From Bacteroidetes bacterium GWF2_40_14 (GTDB lineage Bacteria; Bacteroidota; Bacteroidia; Bacteroidales; UBA932): DNA of 59,479 nt. Each line of letters opens with the position of its first letter. Position 1 is the stretch's first letter. The translations under genes and the position numbers were made by a program. Under the pieces are notes generated by a model. The model saw nothing but the letters and a program-made list of their open reading frames with translations. It did not search any database and was not told the origin of the DNA. Location: assembly GCA_001769195.1 (NCBI GenBank), contig MEOK01000033.1, forward strand, positions 1-59,479. Direction: 5' to 3'. Below, piece by piece: positions 23,556 through 31,889 of this stretch.

Positions 23556-24638
23556 TTATTCGTCCCCTTGATTCTGATACAGTCCGCTTTTGAGATTGAG
23601 CCGATGGGCTTCGTCTACAATGAGTGCGTCAAATGTGTTTTTGTCGCAGTCCCAGTAGCTTCCGGTTCCGCCGAACATATTGTCGATGTTGGTGCGCTTG
23701 AATTTGCCTGTCAGTTTGGTTATGTACACTGCTCTGGGGGCCGCGTTTTTGGAGACGTACTTGGCAACCAGTCCTCTCTTTGTCAGTTCTGTCAGCAGGT
23801 TTATTGCAACAACGCTCTTGCCTGTCCCCGGCCCTCCTTCCACTATCAGAACCTGCTTCTTTTCATTTGTCGCTCTTTGGGCCATCAGCAGTGCCGTTTC
23901 ATAAACTTCTTTCTGATCGTCAATCATTATGAATTCCCTATTGCCGGCGATCATTGAGGCGACGCTGTCGGCCAGCTGCTTGGATGGTCTCAGCCTGCCG
24001 TTCTCGATTTTGTACATTATGTCCCTGTCGTCGCCGTATTTCACATACTTCTTTATGAAGTTCCTCAGCTTTACTGCGTCGGGCCTTAAAAAAACAGGGG
24101 CTTTGTTTATATGGAAATCATAAAAGGTGTTTGTGATGACATCGTCCGGGGTGTAGTTGTGGAGGTATGCGCATGGTATCAGGCTGATGTTCTCGTCCTG
24201 CACTGTGCGGTTGTAGCTCTCTATGAGTGCGGCATAGGACCACGCCTGATAAGATGGGTGGACGGTGTCGGTGGCTCCGTGCTGGAAGTGGGTTCTCACC
24301 ATCGCCTCTTTTTCTGTCAGCTGTGCTTTTGACCACTGCTTTAGCTCGACGATTATGACTTGCTGATTGTGCTCTTCGTTCAGTCCGGTTATGACAAAAT
24401 CGATCCGCTTTGAGGTGAGCGGTATCTGAAATTCGATGGATATTCCTGCGTCTGTTGCTATTTCCGGGTCGGACAGTACATTGCTCATGTGCATCATCGA
24501 ATTGGTCCATGAGAGCACCTCATTCTGCGATGTGCTTCTGCCCAGATGTCTGATAAATGCGGCTTTGATTTTGGTGTCGATCTCGTTGTTGAGGACGTCG
24601 CTCAGGAAGCCGTCTTTTGTAGACTGATATACAATCAT
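23556..24638 (-). CDS. DUF2075-type nuclease/helicase protein, C-terminally truncated
   Basis: The N-terminal 210 residues contain a PD-(D/E)XK-like core (KRIDFVITGLN...VIIVELKQW, about 75-100). A superfamily 1-like ATPase follows: Walker A EGGPGTGKS (about 268-276) and Walker B LIVDEAHRLN (about 337-346). The protein stops 14 residues later (KSGLYQNQGDE-stop), whereas DUF2075 proteins normally continue for about 250 residues with further helicase motifs. The cut lies next to the end of the R-M unit, so the insertion probably removed the 3' half. It is likely non-functional as a helicase. The MazG-like gene is 12 nt upstream in the same operon. Confidence 0.85.
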   Translation of the reverse strand: MIVYQSTKDGFLSDVLNNEIDTKIKAAFIRHLGRSTSQNEVLSWTNSMMHMSNVLSDPEIATDAGISIEFQIPLTSKRIDFVITGLNEEHNQQVIIVELKQWSKAQLTEKEAMVRTHFQHGATDTVHPSYQAWSYAALIESYNRTVQDENISLIPCAYLHNYTPDDVITNTFYDFHINKAPVFLRPDAVKLRNFIKKYVKYGDDRDIMYKIENGRLRPSKQLADSVASMIAGNREFIMIDDQKEVYETALLMAQRATNEKKQVLIVEGGPGTGKSVVAINLLTELTKRGLVAKYVSKNAAPRAVYITKLTGKFKRTNIDNMFGGTGSYWDCDKNTFDALIVDEAHRLNLKSGLYQNQGDE

Positions 24639-24650
24639 AGTCTTTTGAAT

Positions 24651-24989
24651 TTACAGCTCGTTGTATTTCTTGGCGGTGCCCTTGGCCTTGTCGGCCGGGT
24701 ATTTTTCGCCGTTCCTTTTAATCTTTTCGCGGACAATCTCGAAAATGTCCAGATTGTGCTTTTCGGCCAGGAGGAATGCATATGCCAGGATGTCGGCAAG
24801 TTCTTCCTTTAATCGCTCTTTATCAACTGCTTCAACCTCCGAATCCTTCTTCCACAGAAAGAGCTCGTTGAGTTCTCCCGCTTCCAGAAAAAGTGCCAGA
24901 GCAAGGTTTTTTGAATCGTGAAACTGAGCCCAGTCTCTCTCATTTCTGAACTCGATCAGTTTTTTGACAATTTCTTGGTATTCAGTCAT
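24651..24989 (-). CDS. MazG-like nucleotide pyrophosphohydrolase
   Basis: 112 residues, all-alpha MazG/dUTPase-like fold, hydrolysing (d)NTPs to monophosphates. Metal-binding EAGELNE (about 36-42) and EELADILAYAF (about 66-76) supply the ExxE...ExxD ligands. MazG-like proteins are frequently encoded with DUF2075 proteins, as here (12-nt spacing, same strand). The length matches single-domain housecleaning enzymes of the RS21-C6/MazG type. Together the pair may be a nucleotide-sensing defence module whose second gene is now truncated. Confidence 0.88.
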   Translation of the reverse strand: MTEYQEIVKKLIEFRNERDWAQFHDSKNLALALFLEAGELNELFLWKKDSEVEAVDKERLKEELADILAYAFLLAEKHNLDIFEIVREKIKRNGEKYPADKAKGTAKKYNEL

Positions 24990-25179
24990 AGCAAAGTATC
25001 GTTAATTCTTGAGTAACAAAGTTACCCAAAAAACTTAATGTCGTCGAACTATCAATAAATTTTCTAGAATTAGATATATCAAATGTTTGCATGCTCTTTT
25101 TAGACTGTAATTAAATACTTTTATCAAACATTAAATATTTATTAGATGTTGGTTAAGTGTTGATAAGATTTGATGTTTA

Positions 25180-25213
25180 TTTGTTTTATTCTTATAAATA
25201 GTGTTTACTTTTG
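25180..25213 (+). promoter_or_regulatory. promoter of the TAC-like operon
   Basis: TTTG (25180-25183) and TACTTTTG (25206-25213) are 22 nt apart, slightly longer than ideal for the Bacteroidetes promoter. Transcription would begin near 25220. The rest of the 285-bp gap 24990-25274 is AT-rich with no gene. Confidence 0.45.
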
Positions 25214-25304
25214 CAATATTGAGAATTTTATTTGGCTTAATATTAATATGTTAAAGAATACGATTCTCTTATAAGTGAATTATTTTTTTGAAATTATAAT
25301 CAAA

Positions 25305-25832
25305 GTGAATACATTTGTACTAGAAATATGGAACGACGAGTGTTCATTATGCACATTTTACACTGTACGTAATGACGATGATGGAGTTACTGTCAGGGAA
25401 TCAGAGACTGACAAGTTCTTTGAGAAATACGATGCAATACCAAAGTTTGAAAAAGCAACAATTGAATTATTAAACTTTGTTTTAAAAGCAATAGGAGAAG
25501 ATCATGGAGCAATTGATGAACTATTTAACAGACATGAAAATGAAGTTGATGGTTTACCTTTAAAAGGTTTTTTAATTTTGGGAAACACCAAATATAATTA
25601 TCCGAACTTCCCCTTACGGTTGTTCGCACTTAGAATTACAAACAGTATTGTCGTCTTATTTAATGGGGGCATTAAGGATTCCGATACTAACCAAACCAGC
25701 AGCCTAAGAATGCAATGGAAAGAGGCTTGCAGCTATGCGAAACGGATAACAGAAGCCCTGCGAAACAGGGAAATTATTATTGAAAATAACAAACTTAAAT
25801 GCAATACAGGCTCCGATACAATATACCTGTAA
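25305..25832 (+). CDS. putative toxin (RelE/HigB-like C-terminal features)
   Basis: 175 residues from GTG 25305, or 185 from GTG 25275; no ATG is available, and the shorter form starts with NTFVLEIWNDE, which looks like a natural cytosolic N-terminus. The region FPLRLFALRITNSIVVLFNG followed by GGIKDSD recalls the core strands of RelE/HigB toxins (R-x-F-x-x-R...V-L-x-x-G-x-x-K). An HTH protein follows after 12 nt and a SecB-like protein after that, the gene order of toxin-antitoxin-chaperone systems. The assignment as toxin rests on weak local similarity plus context. Confidence 0.55.
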   Translation: MNTFVLEIWNDECSLCTFYTVRNDDDGVTVRESETDKFFEKYDAIPKFEKATIELLNFVLKAIGEDHGAIDELFNRHENEVDGLPLKGFLILGNTKYNYPNFPLRLFALRITNSIVVLFNGGIKDSDTNQTSSLRMQWKEACSYAKRITEALRNREIIIENNKLKCNTGSDTIYL

Positions 25833-25844
25833 AAAAACACAATT

Positions 25845-26249
25845 ATGAGAAGTAAAGTAGCAGATCGTATTTTGGCAAAGACTCCAAAAGACGTTGAGAT
25901 ATTTATACGGCTGCATGCAGATATTACTGTCCGTGTTAACCAGCTTTTAAAAGAGAAGGGATATAATCAAAAACAATTAGCTGCAAAACTAGATAAAAGT
26001 CCATCTGAAATTAACAAATGGTTAAAGGGAGATCACAACTTCACACTTAAGTCAATAGCAAAACTTCAGGCAGAACTTGGCGACATCATTTTGTATGTGC
26101 CTAAAAGAAAGGCCTTTAGTAATGCTGGTACTCAATGTGCAAATTTTACGGTTTATCATAACGAACCAGTTAATACGAATGTCCAATTTCATAAGTTCGA
26201 GACCCACAAGGTAATATCTAATAATCCATTACAAAAAAATGCAATCTAA
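25845..26249 (+). CDS. XRE-family HTH antitoxin with C-terminal extension (HigA-like)
   Basis: 134 residues. The helix-turn-helix domain is at about 35-80 (KGYNQKQLAAKLDKSPSEIN...LKSIAKLQAELGD), preceded by a helical N-terminus. After residue 85 a low-complexity tail of some 45 residues lacks secondary-structure features; in toxin-antitoxin-chaperone systems such a tail makes the antitoxin dependent on its SecB-like chaperone. The gene follows the putative toxin by 12 nt and overlaps the SecB-like gene by 11 nt. It should repress the operon and neutralise the toxin. Confidence 0.75.
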   Translation: MRSKVADRILAKTPKDVEIFIRLHADITVRVNQLLKEKGYNQKQLAAKLDKSPSEINKWLKGDHNFTLKSIAKLQAELGDIILYVPKRKAFSNAGTQCANFTVYHNEPVNTNVQFHKFETHKVISNNPLQKNAI

Positions 26250-26706
26250 CGAAATCGGTCAGCTACAACCGGAAAAAATTCACATACTCAATGTCAATAT
26301 TTTGAAGTGTAGTATTGATTCACCATTCGAATTTTCAATAAAGAACATCCACACCCACGATTTTAGTTATAAATTTGAGATTGCATTCAATCTTGAAGAT
26401 TTACTTATTAAAACAGATTTCATTCTGAACATAACAACAAAGAGTAAAATTGCCGTTGAAGAAGAAGCTGTAGGATCGTTCCATTTTGTCTTCATTTTCA
26501 AGATAGATAATTTAAAGGAACTAGCAATTCTTAATAAAAACAATACGATTGATCTTGGGGGAGGCTTAGACAATGCTATTGCATCATTAACTTATTCAAC
26601 ATCAAGAGGTATATTGTTATCAAGATTAAAGGGGACTGCCTTGGAAAATTTCATGCTTCCTGTAATTGATCCTAATCAACTCATTAATAATTCATCTTTG
26701 AGTTAG
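26239..26706 (+). CDS. SecB-like chaperone of a toxin-antitoxin-chaperone set
   Basis: 155 residues with a SecB-like beta/alpha outline: four strands (FEIAFNLED, FILNITTKSKIAV, GSFHFVFIFKI) followed by YSTSRGILLSRLKGTALENF and MLPVIDPNQL. The last part parallels SecB's conserved YAR-x-x-I-S-x-L-x-x-x-G-x-P-x-x-x-L-x-P-V. The acidic N-terminal strands are typical. The gene overlaps the HTH antitoxin gene by 11 nt. It probably protects the antitoxin from degradation rather than serving general secretion. Similarity is remote; the context raises confidence. Confidence 0.6.
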   Translation: MQSNEIGQLQPEKIHILNVNILKCSIDSPFEFSIKNIHTHDFSYKFEIAFNLEDLLIKTDFILNITTKSKIAVEEEAVGSFHFVFIFKIDNLKELAILNKNNTIDLGGGLDNAIASLTYSTSRGILLSRLKGTALENFMLPVIDPNQLINNSSLS

Positions 26707-26730
26707 AACGACTTCTTTTATTCTTATGGC

Positions 26731-27030
26731 ATGGTTTCCCAATTGATATATATTCTTTTGCTGAGAGCCGCGATTGTTTTCTGGTACGCGGTAATGGCTT
26801 TAACTATTATTTATTTAAATAACCAGACAGCGTCACTAAGCTGGGCTCATTATATAAAATCCAGCTTTTTATGTATTTCGACATTTAATGAAGAAGCTGT
26901 AATTTCTAATGGCGCCTTTCTATCCAAAGTTGCTTTTGTTGAAGCTGTTTCTGGAATAATTCTAACAATTGTCTCTATTGCCAGATGTATTAATACATTA
27001 CCTGCTGTTGAAGAAATTGACAAATCTTAA
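26731..27030 (+). CDS. small membrane protein with two transmembrane segments
   Basis: 99 residues; hydrophobic segments at about 4-30 and 66-88, joined by a loop. No recognised family. It follows the SecB-like gene by 24 nt and is probably in the same transcript. It could be a fourth component of the module or a passenger. Confidence 0.55.
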   Translation: MVSQLIYILLLRAAIVFWYAVMALTIIYLNNQTASLSWAHYIKSSFLCISTFNEEAVISNGAFLSKVAFVEAVSGIILTIVSIARCINTLPAVEEIDKS

Positions 27031-27079
27031 TTCTCTGAATTTATTTATATATCAGAACATTGATGAAATATAACTAACA

Positions 27080-27889
27080 ATGAAACAAAAATTAGAAGAC
27101 CTTTGGAAGAAGTATGAGGAAAAAATCTCTGAAAGTGCTAGATGCATAGAGAACAATCAAACACGAGAGAGAGTTGAATTATTAAAGGATGTTCTATCTC
27201 ACAAGTGGATGTACTCAAAAGTAGAAGATTGTAAGATTTTAATTACTGGCATTAATCCTTCCTCTGATGAGAAAAATGATAAAAAAGAGAATCCTCCTGA
27301 TTTCTTTAAATTAAAAACATGCCCGAATCCATATTACAAATCCCTTATAGAAATGGTTGGCGAATTGATTACAGTTACCGATTATCTTGACCTGTTCACT
27401 TTTCGGAAAACAGCTCAAAGCACTATATCTACTTTTTTAAATGACCCCATAGGCCTTGATTTCATTGCTGAACATCTTGCCATAACACAGCATATAATAG
27501 AGCAGTTAAATCCATATATTATTATTGTGGCGAACAAGGGCTCATGGAAGTTTTGGGGTAAAATTGCCGATAAAGATAAAAATGGTGAATTCTACAATAT
27601 CTGGATGGGATATAAATATGAGCCAGTTGATGATGAATTATTTAGTGTGAATTTTTCTAACAAAAGTCGCAATTATGAAATCTGTAAAATATCAGGATTG
27701 AAAGACGAAAAGGAAGGAGGAAATCAACGTGTCTCAAAAGACATAACAGAAACCAATCTCGTTGGAACAATCGTTGTATTTACATATATGTCGGGATATT
27801 TAGACAGAAAACAGGTTTCCCCGGATGAACGTGTCACCTCTCAAATGATAAAAGAGCTTTACGAAATGGCAAAACACAATAAGCGATAG
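27080..27889 (+). CDS. unknown protein, possibly uracil-DNA-glycosylase-like fold
   Basis: 269 residues. The segment CKILITGINPSSDE (about 51-64) resembles the GxNPS motif of mismatch/uracil DNA glycosylase families, and a later strand PYIIIVANKGSWKFW could match the second half of that fold. The catalytic context is not convincing and no HxSP-type motif is seen, so this is a fold guess only. No signal peptide. It stands 49 nt after the membrane protein, on the same strand, and may belong to the same accessory block. Confidence 0.55.
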   Translation: MKQKLEDLWKKYEEKISESARCIENNQTRERVELLKDVLSHKWMYSKVEDCKILITGINPSSDEKNDKKENPPDFFKLKTCPNPYYKSLIEMVGELITVTDYLDLFTFRKTAQSTISTFLNDPIGLDFIAEHLAITQHIIEQLNPYIIIVANKGSWKFWGKIADKDKNGEFYNIWMGYKYEPVDDELFSVNFSNKSRNYEICKISGLKDEKEGGNQRVSKDITETNLVGTIVVFTYMSGYLDRKQVSPDERVTSQMIKELYEMAKHNKR

Positions 27890-27947
27890 ATTTCGCAATT
27901 GTGCATTTTGTGTCCTGTTGTAGTATTATTGCCTAAAACTACAATTT

Positions 27948-28331
27948 ATGAGAGAAGATGTCGTTAAACTATCAATTGAGGATCTGTTTGAACAACTTAC
28001 AGACAATAAGAACTATCGCCTATTGAATTTTGAAACATCCGGCAGCTCACCAGATCCCATAGACAATCTATTGAAAATGACATGGGACAAACTACTGAAT
28101 ATAAACTATGAACGCATTGTTTTGGGCCATTTGGTATATAACATCACACCCCCATTAGAGAAACTGAACCTCCTGCTGTCAGAACTGGAATCCTTCTCTA
28201 AAACCAATATTAGATATCTGGCAGATTGCCGCGGAGTAATGCCGGAATATCCGAAAAAACCAATCACTTGGGGTGCAACTCATAATAGCGATGCAGAAAA
28301 TTATATCCTTACTCTGTTTATAGAAGGCTAA
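27948..28331 (+). CDS. small unknown protein, 127 residues
   Basis: A soluble, acidic protein without recognisable motif. Helices alternate with loops (DVVKLSIEDLFEQLTDNK, LEKLNLLLSELESF). A hairpin terminator-like structure follows the stop codon by 3 nt, supporting a real gene end. Confidence 0.5.
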   Translation: MREDVVKLSIEDLFEQLTDNKNYRLLNFETSGSSPDPIDNLLKMTWDKLLNINYERIVLGHLVYNITPPLEKLNLLLSELESFSKTNIRYLADCRGVMPEYPKKPITWGATHNSDAENYILTLFIEG

Positions 28332-28334
28332 ATT

Positions 28335-28361
28335 TCTAGGATTTTGCATAAAAATCCTAGA
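28335..28361 (+). terminator. intrinsic terminator-like hairpin
   Basis: Arms TCTAGGATTTT (28335-28345) and AAAATCCTAGA (28351-28361), loop GCATA, followed by TCATTTTTG. It lies directly after the stop codon of the 127-residue gene. Confidence 0.6.
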
Positions 28362-28422
28362 TCATTTTTGATAATAATATTACATGATACATCAAGATAA
28401 ACAGGATGAAGGATGAGAAAAA

Positions 28423-28485
28423 TTTCCTAATTACGAAACCTCTCGTTTCGCAATTAGGAAACTAGCCGTTTCCCAATTGCCGAAT
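28423..28485. repeat. cluster of inverted-repeat arms
   Basis: TTTCCTAATTACGAAAC (28423-28439) pairs with GTTTCGCAATTAGGAAA (28445-28461), 17 bp with one mismatch and loop CTCTC. A third related arm, GTTTCCCAATTGCCGAA (28468-28484), could pair alternatively with the second. The string TTTCGCAATT also occurs at 27891-27900. The rest of the gap 28332-28704 holds no gene. Confidence 0.75.
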
Positions 28486-28640
28486 TCTGAATATCTGTGT
28501 CCTATGATTTTTATGCACTATTCCCGAATATCAAGTCAAATTCTGTTGAACCAGCCACCCGATATGTTTACAAATTAGATATTAAATATATTTTGTCAAC
28601 TTACAATGACAACCAATAAGACCTAAAAAGCCATGTATTT

Positions 28641-28671
28641 TTTGGCATTTGACATTTTATCTCTATTTTTG
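28641..28671 (+). promoter_or_regulatory. promoter of the HTH-ImmA gene
   Basis: TTTG (28641-28644), 19-nt spacer, TATTTTTG (28664-28671): a very good Bacteroidetes promoter match, 33 nt before the start codon. Confidence 0.6.
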
Positions 28672-28704
28672 TAAACTTAAAAACCAACTAATAAAAATGC
28701 TGTC

Positions 28705-29763
28705 ATGAACCAAATCTTTGCTAACAGGTTAAAGTCTGCCCGGCTGTTAAACGGTTTTTCTTTGCAAGACTTGGCAGATAAAATAGACAATAAAATTTCA
28801 AGACAAGCTATTTTTAAATATGAATCAGGTGCTGTTGTGCCAAACAGCGAAATGATAAATATTTTAGCTGATGCACTTAATGTAAGACCTGATTATTTTA
28901 GTCGTGTTACTACGGTTGAGCTCGGTCAGATTGAATTTAGGAAACAGTCAAATTTTTCAGTTAAAGAGCAGAATAAAGTTGTTGAACAAACAAGAGAGTA
29001 TCTTTCTCGCTATTTAGAGTTGGAAATGATATTAAATCTTGATTCCATATTTCAAAATCCTTTGAAAGACATTGGTGTTATTAGTTCAAAGAATCAAATT
29101 GACAACGCCTCTGAACAACTTAGGGAGAAATGGGAACTTGGAATGGACTCTATTTGCAGTGTTGCGGAACTTCTTGAAGAAAATGGGATAAAAATAATTG
29201 CTGTCCATGCAGATGGACTGTTTGATGGTCTACAAACATTAGTCAATGGTAAAGTCCCCGTTATTGCATATAATAGTAAGCTTTCTGACAAACCAGATCG
29301 TATCCGCTTTACTTTATTACATGAATTAGCTCATCTGCTTTTGTCTTTTTCCGACGATTTGTCATCTTCTCAGAGGGAGAAACTATGTCACCAGTTTGCT
29401 GCATCTATGCTACTTCCCAAAAAAGCCTTAGTGCAAGAGCTTGGAATTAAGCGCAATAAGATATCTATTCAAGAGTTGGGTTACATTAAAAAAGAGTACG
29501 GAATTTCAATCCAGGCAATTGTTATGCGTGCTTTAGACTGTGATATTATTGATTCCGGCTTTATCGGAAAATTCTTTAATTATCTCAGCCTGATGAATTG
29601 GAGGACAGAGGAGCCGATTTCATACGATGGCGTCGAAAAGTCTAAACGGTTTGATCAGTTATTATATCGCGCTTTAAGTGAAGAGCAGATTTCTACTAGT
29701 AAAGCAGCGGCATTGAAAAACATGAAATTAGCGGACTTTAGATTGGAATTTATAACAATGTGA
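28705..29763 (+). CDS. XRE-HTH / ImmA-IrrE family metallopeptidase (antitoxin-like)
   Basis: 352 residues. The N-terminal helix-turn-helix (about 8-62, SLQDLADKIDNKISRQAIFK) is followed by a zinc-peptidase domain with the HELAH motif at about 206-210. This two-domain family (COG2856 type) regulates mobile elements or acts as antitoxin through repressor cleavage. Downstream by 2 nt is a PIN-domain gene, now frameshifted, making this the antitoxin half of a probable toxin-antitoxin pair. Length normal; the active site is intact. Confidence 0.88.
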   Translation: MNQIFANRLKSARLLNGFSLQDLADKIDNKISRQAIFKYESGAVVPNSEMINILADALNVRPDYFSRVTTVELGQIEFRKQSNFSVKEQNKVVEQTREYLSRYLELEMILNLDSIFQNPLKDIGVISSKNQIDNASEQLREKWELGMDSICSVAELLEENGIKIIAVHADGLFDGLQTLVNGKVPVIAYNSKLSDKPDRIRFTLLHELAHLLLSFSDDLSSSQREKLCHQFAASMLLPKKALVQELGIKRNKISIQELGYIKKEYGISIQAIVMRALDCDIIDSGFIGKFFNYLSLMNWRTEEPISYDGVEKSKRFDQLLYRALSEEQISTSKAAALKNMKLADFRLEFITM

Positions 29764-29765
29764 TA

Positions 29766-30267
29766 ATGCGGATTGCTGTTACAGATGCTTGTATTTTTAT
29801 TGACCTGATAGATCTTAACCTATTGGATGAATTGTGTTGTCTTCCGATGGTTATATACACCACTATTGATGTCCTTCACGAGTTAAATTCTGAACAGCAA
29901 AAATTAATTCCATTTACAATCTGAATCAAAAATATTAGTCGAAACTCTATCATCGGAAGAAATGAGTCAGATTTTATTACGAGATTTTCCTGCAGCACTT
30001 TCTCTAACAGACAGGACTGTTATCTTTCTGTCTGAAAAATTAGATGCAATACTTATTTCAAGTGATAAGGCTGTAAGAAATTATGCTGGTAAATTTGCTA
30101 TTGAGTATCATGGAATTTTGTGGATACTTGACCAACTTATTGACAACAAAATAATTACAAACGATCAATTAAGTGAGAAATTAGTCATTTTAACCAAGAA
30201 TAAGTTCTATGCAAATAACTCAGAACTTATGACAGAGATCAAAAAACGTCTAAACTCAACCAATTGA
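29766..30267 (+). pseudogene. PIN-domain ribonuclease toxin, frameshifted
   Basis: ATG 29766 opens MRIAVTDACIFIDLIDL..., the first PIN strand with its acidic residue, and runs to LIPFTI-stop at 29924. The reading then resumes one base over, without a gap, as SESKILVETLSSEEMSQ..., continuing through LSLTDRTVIFLSEKL and DAILISSDKAVRNYA, the second acidic cluster of a PIN fold, to the stop at 30267. A single-base change near 29918-29925 explains both pieces. Restored, the protein has about 166 residues, normal for PIN toxins. It follows the HTH-ImmA gene by 2 nt. The toxin has probably been inactivated while the antitoxin remains. Confidence 0.75.
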
Positions 30268-30273
30268 AACTAA

Positions 30274-30295
30274 GGTATCGCAAAATGCGATATCC
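30274..30295. repeat. hairpin with AAA loop downstream of the PIN pseudogene
   Basis: TATCGCA (30276-30282) pairs with TGCGATA (30286-30292) around loop AAA; outer GG/CC can pair with a one-base bulge. It resembles the hairpin at 5878-5902 in loop and size. Confidence 0.65.
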
Positions 30296-30370
30296 TCAAA
30301 ACAAAACATAGGAGGCTATTTGCCTTATGTGTTTACAGAGCAAGGTGGTGGCCTTTATTTCGAATTTTAC

Positions 30371-30378
30371 TATATTTG
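30371..30378 (+). promoter_or_regulatory. -7 box of the solute-binding lipoprotein gene
   Basis: TATATTTG matches TAnnTTTG and ends 26 nt before ATG 30405. Confidence 0.5.
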
Positions 30379-30404
30379 TAAGAACTTCTAAACACCTGAA
30401 AAAC

Positions 30405-31886
30405 ATGAAAAAAAGAATCTCTGCCTGGGTCCTTCCATTGGCAATGCTTACATTTTTGCTCATACTAAACAGTGGTTGCAAAAAAGACAATCTTAAAGAC
30501 TACACTATTGATGTTTCATGCATCGAGTTTACACCAAACTGTTTTATTAAGGATGGCCGTATTATTGGGTATGACGTAGATATCGCAACCCAGGCTATTC
30601 AGGATGCAGGTGCACAAGTGGATGTGAAGATGTCCGATTCCTGGGACGAGGTCGTTAATGCAACTCTGAAAGGCCCAAGACGAGCTCTGCTGACTGTGGG
30701 ATATTCTACCACCCGCAAAGACCTTTTTAAGTGGGCGGGGCCAACAAGTCAGGGTATTTACTACATATTTGCCAAGAAAAAATGGGGCATAGGAGTCCTA
30801 AACAGCATCGAAGCTTCAAAATCGCTACAATCCATTGGTGTTGTCAGAAATTGGCTAGAGACTACCACTCTGGAAGAGCTCGGTTTTAAAAATCTGGTTT
30901 ATTACAATACATACGACGAAGCTCTTAACGCATTTAAGAATGATCAGGTAAAAACCATTGCGAGCGATATTTTCCACTTGATCAAAACACTTCCTACAGG
31001 TTATTATGAGCAGGAGGTAGAAGCTGTAACACGTTACTATACTGTTTTTTATTACATCGCCTTTTCAAAAGATGTAGACGACTCGTTTGTGGCGAAATGT
31101 CAGGCTGCAATTAATAAGATGATTGAGAGTAAAAATACTCTTACAATTATGCAGAAGTACTTTGCCACAATAGTACCTCAGTATATTCCCGGAACCATTC
31201 AGATTTTTACAGAAGTGGCTCCCCCTTATAACTATTATTCCGGTACCGGTGCATCCCTCAAAGTTGAAGGCTCGTCAACAGAAATTGTAAATGAGATTCA
31301 GCGTCGGAACGGGTTTGTCAATAAAATCAACATAACCACCTGGACCGACTGCTATGCTACGGCACTATATCTTCCAAACACTGCCATTTACTCTACGGCC
31401 CGCACTCCGGAACGCGAATGGCTCTTTAAATGGGTCGGCCCGATATCGTCGTTGAGGACTTGTTTTTACACACTTACTAGTTCCGGTCTTAAAATTGAAA
31501 CCGTCGCCCAGGCAAAGGCACTTACATCTATTGGCACAGTTAAAGACTGGTATACACACGATTATCTTAAGAACAACAACTTCCAGAACGCTGTCGTTAC
31601 TGCATTGACACCTGTCGAAGCCTTCAATCAACTTATCAACGGAGAGGTGCAAGCTCTTTTGATTGCTGATTCCAGGGTTAAGTGGATGGCCGACAATGCC
31701 GGAATTGCCTCTTCTGCAATAACTGAGCATATAGAAGTCATCAACTACAAAGGGTGCATCGCCTTTTCGCTTAACACGCCGGCAGCAATTGTCCAGCAAT
31801 GGCAAAACAACCTAGATGCAATGAGAGCCGACGGCACCTTAAAAACCATCTGGGACAAATGGTACAAAGGTGTCCCAATGCCATAA
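30405..31886 (+). CDS. lipoprotein with two tandem family-3 solute-binding domains
   Basis: The start is placed at 30405 because it opens MKKRISAWVLPLAMLTFLLI with lipobox NSGC (Cys25); the upstream extension has no signal character. Two SBP_bac_3 domains follow: domain 1 about 30-265 (DGRIIGYDVDIATQAIQDAG, VGYSTTRKDLFKWAGP) and domain 2 about 270-490 (FTEVAPPYNYYSG, STARTPEREWLFKWVGP). Each shows the amino-acid-binding hinge pattern. No ABC permease or sensor kinase is encoded nearby, so it may serve as a binding or sensing lipoprotein. The ASCH gene follows after 3 nt. Confidence 0.82.
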   Translation: MKKRISAWVLPLAMLTFLLILNSGCKKDNLKDYTIDVSCIEFTPNCFIKDGRIIGYDVDIATQAIQDAGAQVDVKMSDSWDEVVNATLKGPRRALLTVGYSTTRKDLFKWAGPTSQGIYYIFAKKKWGIGVLNSIEASKSLQSIGVVRNWLETTTLEELGFKNLVYYNTYDEALNAFKNDQVKTIASDIFHLIKTLPTGYYEQEVEAVTRYYTVFYYIAFSKDVDDSFVAKCQAAINKMIESKNTLTIMQKYFATIVPQYIPGTIQIFTEVAPPYNYYSGTGASLKVEGSSTEIVNEIQRRNGFVNKINITTWTDCYATALYLPNTAIYSTARTPEREWLFKWVGPISSLRTCFYTLTSSGLKIETVAQAKALTSIGTVKDWYTHDYLKNNNFQNAVVTALTPVEAFNQLINGEVQALLIADSRVKWMADNAGIASSAITEHIEVINYKGCIAFSLNTPAAIVQQWQNNLDAMRADGTLKTIWDKWYKGVPMP

Positions 31887-31889
31887 ATT

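Noticed and set aside
25275-25304. Upstream GTG start for the putative toxin
   Set aside because: Adds ten residues of hydrophobic, non-family-like sequence; the GTG at 25305 gives a more natural N-terminus, though this is not certain.
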